From assembly GCA_031272715.1 (NCBI GenBank), contig JAISTH010000075.1, positions 1-58,900 on the forward strand: 58,900 nucleotides of DNA. Direction: 5' to 3'. The notes under the pieces are model-generated. The model ran no database searches. It saw nothing but the letters and a program-made list of their open reading frames with translations, and was not told the origin of the DNA. Numbering within the stretch: position 1 is the stretch's first letter; the number at the start of each line of letters is the position of its first letter. This DNA is from Desulfovibrio sp. Its GTDB lineage: Bacteria > Desulfobacterota > Desulfovibrionia > Desulfovibrionales > Desulfovibrionaceae. Shown here in pieces: positions 54,156-58,900 of this stretch. Both the position numbers and the translations under genes were made by a program.

Positions 54156-54184
54156 CCGGGTCGTCTCGACAAGAGACGACCCGG
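54156..54184. repeat. 12-bp perfect inverted repeat upstream of mcrB
   Basis: CCGGGTCGTCTC (54156-54167) and GAGACGACCCGG (54173-54184) enclose GACAA. The GC-rich block interrupts AT-rich DNA at the edge of the transposase remnant, 54 bp before mcrB. It may be a terminator, an element end or an operator. Confidence 0.5.
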
Positions 54185-54237
54185 TGTTCGGTGTCATTTA
54201 ATTTTCATTGCAACAATCTAGAATGTGGAGCATTAAC

Positions 54238-56046
54238 ATGAATGAACAAACTGGAATAGAGCCCATAGTTATAACTAATAACATACACAACGCATGGATT
54301 TTTCAATCCAATCCGAAATATTACGATTTAATTTCTGCGATAGAAAATTATGAAGTAATGTATTTTACATGTAATCAATATATAGACAAAATATTAGCTG
54401 GCGATAATGTGTATTTTTGGGTGTCCGGAAAAAATGCAGGCATAGTCGGCACAGGGAAAACCCGCAATGCGCCAGAAAGAAAGAAAGAACCATTCGAAGC
54501 AGATTCTTACACTAAAGATTCTGGCTACATGAAAGCAGGTACACAATATATAGTTGAAGTTGAAATTACACGTAAGTTTACAAACAATAGAATCCTTCGT
54601 GAAACACTCATGCAAGACCAACGCACTAGTGGTCTTTCTATTATAAAGCAAGCAGCAGGAACAAATTTTTTTGTAACAAAAGAAGAAGAACAAGCTATAG
54701 AAGATATAATTGCGAACGCTGTGAAAAGTGATCGTCGGTATTGGATATACTCGCCTGGTGCACGATCGAAATACTGGGATGAATTTTACGACAATGGGAT
54801 CATGGGAATCGGTTGGGAAGATATGGGTGATCTCTCAAAATATAGTTCAAGAGAGGAGATTCAAAATGCCCTAGCTGATAAATCTGATGGCGATGCTATT
54901 CCTACAAATAGTAGTCTTGCCCTATGGCAATTTGTGCATGTAGTCAAAATTGGCGACATTATATTTGCAAAACAGGGACGGAATACTATTATTGGACGAG
55001 GTGTTGTGAAATCTGATTATATCTTTTGTGAAGCTCGTGAATTTATGCGCAATATTCGTAAAGTCGAATGGACAGATAAGGGCACATGGAAACATGATTG
55101 GGAAAATGTTGCTATCAAGACTTTGACGGATGTCACAATGTATCCAGATTATATAAAGAAAGTTGAAGCATTAATAAAAGATAATCTATACACTGAAAGA
55201 GAATTTCTACGAGATGTCTATATTGATAAATCACGCTATTATGCATTAAAAGGACTCTTGGAAAGAAAAAAGAATATAATACTTCAAGGAGCACCGGGTG
55301 TTGGTAAAACGTTCACTGCCTTGAGACTGGCATTTTCTTTAATAGGTACAGAAGATTTAAGCCGTATAGAGCTTATTCAGTTTCACCAAAACTACAGCTA
55401 TGAAGATTTTGTAATGGGGTATCGTCCAGAAGGTAATGAGTTTGTGCTTCGTGAAGGCCCTTTTTATAAGTTTTGCAAGGAAGCCGAGTGTGACGGGGAA
55501 AATAATTACTTCTTTATTATAGATGAAATTAATCGTGGAAATCTCAGCAAAATTTTTGGCGAACTTCTCATGCTTATAGAAGAGGATAAGCGTGGTAAAG
55601 ATTATGCACTACCTTTACTTTATTGTAATGATAAATTCTTTGTCCCCAAAAATGTTTATATCATCGGCATGATGAATACGGCTGATCGTAGCATTGCATT
55701 GATTGATTATGCGCTCCGTAGGAGATTTGCTTTTTTCGAGTTGCACCCGGCATTTGAATCAAACGGGTTTAAGGAGCGCTTAAACGAGATTAATAATCCT
55801 AAATTAGACAAGTTAATTTTAAAAGTTCAAAAACTAAATGAGACTATTGAAAAAGACGAATCATTGGGTTCTGGATTCAGAATTGGTCACAGCTATTTCT
55901 GTCCAAAAGATGATGAGGTTGATGATGATTGGCTTTCTTCAGTTATCGAATATGAATTGCTTCCTCTTTTGGAGGAATATTGGTTTGACGACAAGAGCAA
56001 GATTGAATATTGGTCTAAGGAACTCAGGAGTGTTCTAAATGCCTGA
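54238..56046 (+). CDS. mcrB: McrB-type GTPase with two N-terminal base-sensing domains
   Basis: 602 aa from ATG 54238; an upstream in-frame ATG (54208) adds 10 residues. McrB is the AAA+ GTPase of type IV restriction systems that recognise modified DNA and drive the McrC nuclease. Residues 1-140 look like an EVE/PUA-type domain (AWIFQSNPKYYDLI, GDNVYFWVSGKNAGIVGTGK). Residues about 165-310 form a second module common in McrB-like proteins (YWIYSPGARSKYWDEFY, MGIGWEDMGDL, IGDIIFAKQGRNTIIGRG). The motor has Walker A GAPGVGKT at 351-358, Walker B FFIIDEINRGN and MNTADRSIALID with the McrB NTAD signature. Strongly AT-rich, hence recently acquired. It overlaps mcrC by 8 nt. Confidence 0.9.
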   Translation: MNEQTGIEPIVITNNIHNAWIFQSNPKYYDLISAIENYEVMYFTCNQYIDKILAGDNVYFWVSGKNAGIVGTGKTRNAPERKKEPFEADSYTKDSGYMKAGTQYIVEVEITRKFTNNRILRETLMQDQRTSGLSIIKQAAGTNFFVTKEEEQAIEDIIANAVKSDRRYWIYSPGARSKYWDEFYDNGIMGIGWEDMGDLSKYSSREEIQNALADKSDGDAIPTNSSLALWQFVHVVKIGDIIFAKQGRNTIIGRGVVKSDYIFCEAREFMRNIRKVEWTDKGTWKHDWENVAIKTLTDVTMYPDYIKKVEALIKDNLYTEREFLRDVYIDKSRYYALKGLLERKKNIILQGAPGVGKTFTALRLAFSLIGTEDLSRIELIQFHQNYSYEDFVMGYRPEGNEFVLREGPFYKFCKEAECDGENNYFFIIDEINRGNLSKIFGELLMLIEEDKRGKDYALPLLYCNDKFFVPKNVYIIGMMNTADRSIALIDYALRRRFAFFELHPAFESNGFKERLNEINNPKLDKLILKVQKLNETIEKDESLGSGFRIGHSYFCPKDDEVDDDWLSSVIEYELLPLLEEYWFDDKSKIEYWSKELRSVLNA

Positions 56047-57073
56047 TATAAAAACCAAAAATATTTACTATATGCTTTCTTATGCTTATGAAGCGTTGAA
56101 AGAAGATGGTGTTAAGGATCTTGGGCAAGAAGACTTTGACCATGTCCATGACCTATTCGCTGCAATTCTCGCACGTGGAGTTGCAACCCAAGTCAAAAGC
56201 GGGCTACATAGAGACTTTGTCCAATATGAAGATGATATCACGTTAGTGCGTGGGAGGATAATGGTTAATGAGACCATAAAAAGACAAACAAGAATCAAGA
56301 ATAGGCTTGTATGTACATACGATCTATTCGTTACTGACTCCCCACATAATCAAGCGCTGAAAAGTACCATTTCTTTACTCATCCGTCATGGTGATGTTAA
56401 AGATAAAAATAAAATAGCCCTAAAGAAAGTTCTTTTGTATTTTTCAGACGTTACAGATACATCTCCCACAGCAATACGTTGGGATGCATTGAAATATCAT
56501 AGAAACAATGCATCATACCGCATGCTCTTGAATATTTGCCATTTTATTATTGACGGTTTACTTTTAACAACAGAATCCGGGGCATATAGACTCACAGCAT
56601 GGCTAAACGATGATGCGATGCATCGTCTCTATGAAAGATTTGTGCTGGTGTATTATAAAACGCATCATAAAGAGTTGTATCCAAAATCAGAATTGATCGA
56701 TTGGAATGTCACAGAGACGAGTAATTATCTTCCCGTCATGGCAACAGATATTTCTCTTAGTTTTAATAATAAACAGATGATCATTGACACAAAATACTAT
56801 AGCCACACAATGCGTAGCCGATATGGCGATAAACAGAAATATATCTCTCACAATCTATACCAAATTTTCACATATGTAAAAAATAAAGAAAAAGATGCAA
56901 CAGGTGACGTCTACGGCATCTTGCTTTACGCAAAAACTGATGAAGAAATTACTCCAGATGAGAATCTTGTAATCTGCGGCAGTCATATCGGTGTCCATAC
57001 ACTTGACCTTAACTGCGAGTGGTGCGTTATAACAGAACAATTGGAAGAAATTTGTGCTGTGCTAAGACAATAA
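56039..57073 (+). CDS. mcrC: McrC-type endonuclease subunit
   Basis: 344 aa. McrC stimulates the GTPase of McrB and supplies the cleavage domain. The N-terminal segment KNIYYMLSYAYEAL and the central PHNQALKSTISLLIRHG are typical. The nuclease core LPVMATDISLSFNNKQMIID plus TKYYS gives PD-(D/E)xK residues Asp237, Asp250 and Lys252. The pair is intact, so a functional type IV restriction system is likely. Codon use is AT-rich like mcrB. Confidence 0.9.
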   Translation: MPDIKTKNIYYMLSYAYEALKEDGVKDLGQEDFDHVHDLFAAILARGVATQVKSGLHRDFVQYEDDITLVRGRIMVNETIKRQTRIKNRLVCTYDLFVTDSPHNQALKSTISLLIRHGDVKDKNKIALKKVLLYFSDVTDTSPTAIRWDALKYHRNNASYRMLLNICHFIIDGLLLTTESGAYRLTAWLNDDAMHRLYERFVLVYYKTHHKELYPKSELIDWNVTETSNYLPVMATDISLSFNNKQMIIDTKYYSHTMRSRYGDKQKYISHNLYQIFTYVKNKEKDATGDVYGILLYAKTDEEITPDENLVICGSHIGVHTLDLNCEWCVITEQLEEICAVLRQ

Positions 57074-57389
57074 TTAATTCAATTTTATTAATAAATTATT
57101 CTAATAATTGAAAGAATGTCTCTGATCGTCATTTTTTAACCCTTCAAGTTTAACAGGGCGACCCCACATGGGCAAACTTTGTGCCGAAAGTGGTTGCCCT
57201 ATAGCCAACCCTTTAGTCAACCATATCCTCGCACCCCTTATTCTACGTACATGAAAAGTTGACTAAATGCCAAAAGTTCAATTTGTGGTGACTTGTTTTT
57301 GGACAGGCTGAGAGGCCGCCCCGAAAAAATTTCTATAAACTAGCCTCAGGTGGGGTGACAACCGCATAGAATAAGGATATCATGAGGTC
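57074..57389. other. AT-rich region after mcrC
   Basis: About 315 bp without a gene. An imperfect inverted repeat around GGGCAAACTTT and AAAGTGGTTGCCC (about 57172-57201) is the only structure noted. Confidence 0.4.
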
Positions 57390-57470
57390 ATGTTTATCAA
57401 GGAGACCGCAGTCGACCACCGAAATGGTGGCACGAGCAAGAAGGCGTATCGGATCGTCGCGGCCGCTTGA
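57390..57470 (+). pseudogene. Transposase N-terminal fragment
   Basis: 26 codons, MFIKETAVDHRNGGTSKKAY plus RIVAAA, with GAGG 2-5 nt before the ATG, ending in TGA. The start MFI-E followed by a Lys/Gly-rich turn and AYRIV resembles the N-terminus of IS1634-like transposases. Nothing of the remaining protein follows. Confidence 0.45.
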
Positions 57471-58197
57471 CTAGGCGACAGTAATATCGAGCAACGCATA
57501 ACGTAGTAAATCAGCAACGGTTTTAAGTTTGACATGGACTAGTGACTATCAATATTCAATACGATAAATCACTGTTCAAGAAGTCTCAAGTAGGGCGGCT
57601 TTGCATTCAATTTTTTACAGTAGAAAGATGGTAAAACAATAACTGCACACATGTGAATATGGGGTTCTATTTAAAATATTAGTATTATGACACTAATTTA
57701 TTTGGTAGATATAATCTACGAAACGAATGACTGCGAAGTCCCGTCATGGCCGGCAGCGGAAAAGTGACTAAAATCTTTCGCAGCTTTTATAAAATACTGC
57801 AAAATATCAGTACTCGCAAGGCAAATATTAGACAAAAATAGAGCCCGAATGAAATATTCCTTTCCGTTTTTTCGTTTATTCGTTTAATGTGTGTCACGGT
57901 CCCTGCAAAAGGTGCGAAATTGCCCCAGGTCCTGGCAAAAAGCCCCCAAAAAACGAGTTGTAGGAGCACATTCCGATGTAGGCCGATCACCAGAAAACAT
58001 TTTTTAGCCGGGCGGCCCACAGCATTTTTTGGGGGCAGGGCTACCCCGGTAAAACGCAGGTACCAGCACAAAAGTGACGCGACCTGTAGGGACCCGGTTT
58101 CCCCTAACCCCCCCGAAATCACAGGGTATTTATCTCTTAACTGGCTAAAGTTGGGCTAGGCGGCAGATTCCCTTCCTCCGCAGCCACGTGGGCGACC

Positions 58198-58225
58198 GTC
58201 GTGCCATCCTCGTCGTGCCATCCTC
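58198..58225. repeat. 14-bp tandem repeat, two copies
   Basis: GTCGTGCCATCCTC occurs twice in direct succession and is followed by the partial copy GTCGGCCAT. Located where GC content returns to the genome level. Confidence 0.6.
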
Positions 58226-58431
58226 GTCGGCCATTCCCCAGTCATTGAACCCTGCCGGAGCGTTCCTTCCCTGGCGGCCTCAAACACGTCTTCAGTTTCA
58301 TGGCGTTCTCCCGCCTTCCGGCTGTCTACCGGCTTTTCAGCCCATTGCCTCTGGGGCCTGCGCCATCGGCGCCGTACCCGATCCGCCGCGTGTTCCCCGA
58401 AGTCCCCTTTGCCTTCCATCGCCCCATGTCC

Positions 58432-58449
58432 GGGGGGCTCTCGCCCCCC
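58432..58449 (-). other. GC hairpin downstream of the AAA+ gene
   Basis: GGGGGGC and GCCCCCC form a perfect 7-bp stem around a 4-nt loop, 33 bp past the end of the minus-strand ATPase gene. No T-tract follows on the minus strand, so terminator function is only possible. Confidence 0.4.
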
Positions 58450-58481
58450 AGACCATGACGCCATCCCGTGTACGAATCGGG

Positions 58482-58900
58482 CTAGAACCCAAGGTGTCGG
58501 CCTTCCTCTTCCAGCTTGGCTTCCACCGTCTGCCGCAACTCCCGCACGAGCCGATCCGGATCGACGCTGCCAGGTTCGTCATGGCAATGCTGGGTACGCA
58601 CGACGTGGAAATCCCCCGGCGTGAGCTGCCGCATGCCGCACATGGCTCCCCGCGTCCTGTCGGACAGAGGGGAGGAGGCCAGCGGGGCCAGCAGGGTCTC
58701 GTACAGGATCTCGATCTGCTCGGGCCGGGAGTACTCGAACTCGAGCTTGTAGGCGAAGCGGCGCATGGACGCCTTGTCCAAGCCCTCCCGCCTGTTCGTG
58801 GTGCAGACGCACAGGCATTGGCACTCCTCGAGCTGCGTCAGGAACTCGTTGACTCTCGTGTTCTCCCAGGAGTGCATGGCCATGTCCCTCGTGAAGATGA
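58482..58900 (-). CDS. AAA+ ATPase, C-terminal part (runs off the window)
   Basis: The frame is open at the right edge and ends at 58482, showing about 139 residues. FTRDMAMHSWENTRVNEFLT is followed by LCVCTTNRREGLDKASMRRF, which carries sensor 1 (Asn in TTN) and the arginine-finger pattern RRF of AAA+ domains, then the helical lid QIEILYETLLAPLASS. Walker A and B lie outside the window. GC-rich codon use matches the core genome. Partners and function cannot be judged. Confidence 0.75.
   Translation of the reverse strand, partial: IFTRDMAMHSWENTRVNEFLTQLEECQCLCVCTTNRREGLDKASMRRFAYKLEFEYSRPEQIEILYETLLAPLASSPLSDRTRGAMCGMRQLTPGDFHVVRTQHCHDEPGSVDPDRLVRELRQTVEAKLEEEGRHLGF

Larger units (their letters stand above)
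57471..58481. other. End of AT-rich island and return to GC-rich DNA
   Basis: About 1 kb without a supported gene. AT-rich and featureless until about 57890, mixed until about 58150, then GC-rich. The GC-rich part contains a short tandem repeat and a 7-bp hairpin; open frames there are low-complexity. Confidence 0.45.

Noticed and set aside
54137..54197. The 5' extension of the transposase reading frame (MTPNTGSSLVETTRHS)
   Set aside because: It runs through a GC-rich 12-bp inverted repeat and does not resemble a transposase; similarity begins further inside the frame.
58156..58464. 102-codon minus-strand frame after the AAA+ gene
   Set aside because: Gly/Arg/Glu-rich low-complexity translation over a tandem repeat and hairpin; no ribosome site or family match.

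Overview
Organism. The first 20.6 kb, and most of the metabolic block at 36-50 kb, are strongly GC-rich with the codon use of a high-GC Gram-negative bacterium. MurE carries the DNPR motif of meso-diaminopimelate-adding enzymes. The MraZ and FtsZ sequence style, a CRP/FNR-type site of the HcpR kind, a small dual-CxxC protein and a complete FrdABCD fumarate reductase together suggest an anaerobic sulfate- or sulfite-reducing member of the Desulfovibrionaceae or a close relative. This placement is an inference, not a demonstrated assignment.

Layout. (1) 440-20786: a complete, tightly packed division and cell wall (dcw) cluster in the order mraZ-rsmH-ftsL-ftsI-murE-murF-mraY-murD-ftsW-murG-murC-murB-ftsQ-ftsA, followed unusually by three ftsZ genes in tandem. 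The first of these is a truncated FtsZ without the catalytic T7 loop or C-terminal domain. A run of five GTG-containing repeats at 10-bp spacing covers the mraZ promoter and start codon (an MraZ operator), a second promoter lies before murC, and an intrinsic terminator follows ftsZ-3. (2) 21082-28302: an AbiE (type IV toxin-antitoxin) array. One intact abiEi-abiEii pair on the plus strand faces three decaying copies on the minus strand, plus an orphan HicB-type antitoxin. Next come a small zinc-ribbon gene and a tRNA-Arg(TCT). (3) 29792-35304: a YtcJ-type amidohydrolase, a DctPQM TRAP transporter and an exported nitroreductase-like protein. (4) 35357-38296: an SF1 helicase with an unrecognised N-terminal domain, preceded by a decayed duplicate of that domain. 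(5) 38537-50572: a co-directional C4-dicarboxylate block with a LeuCD-type hydro-lyase, a fluoroacetate-dehalogenase-type hydrolase, malate dehydrogenase, a DASS transporter, a LarA-family nickel-pincer racemase, class I fumarase and fumarate reductase. (6) 51.4-58.1 kb: an AT-rich, clearly foreign island with a broken PD-(D/E)xK nuclease, transposase remnants and an intact McrBC-type restriction system. GC returns at about 58.15 kb and the window ends in an AAA+ ATPase.

How the parts work together. The dcw genes make lipid II and the divisome; the three FtsZs could form a mixed or regulated Z-ring. The metabolic block reads as import of C4 acids (or formation of malate by hydration or dehalogenation), racemisation to L-malate, dehydration to fumarate and respiration of fumarate to succinate. 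AbiE, McrBC and the broken nuclease make regions 2 and 6 accessory defence islands. The strongest novelty candidates are the tandem ftsZ trio with its T7-less member, the dehalogenase and racemase inside a fumarate-respiration locus, and the decaying AbiE array.
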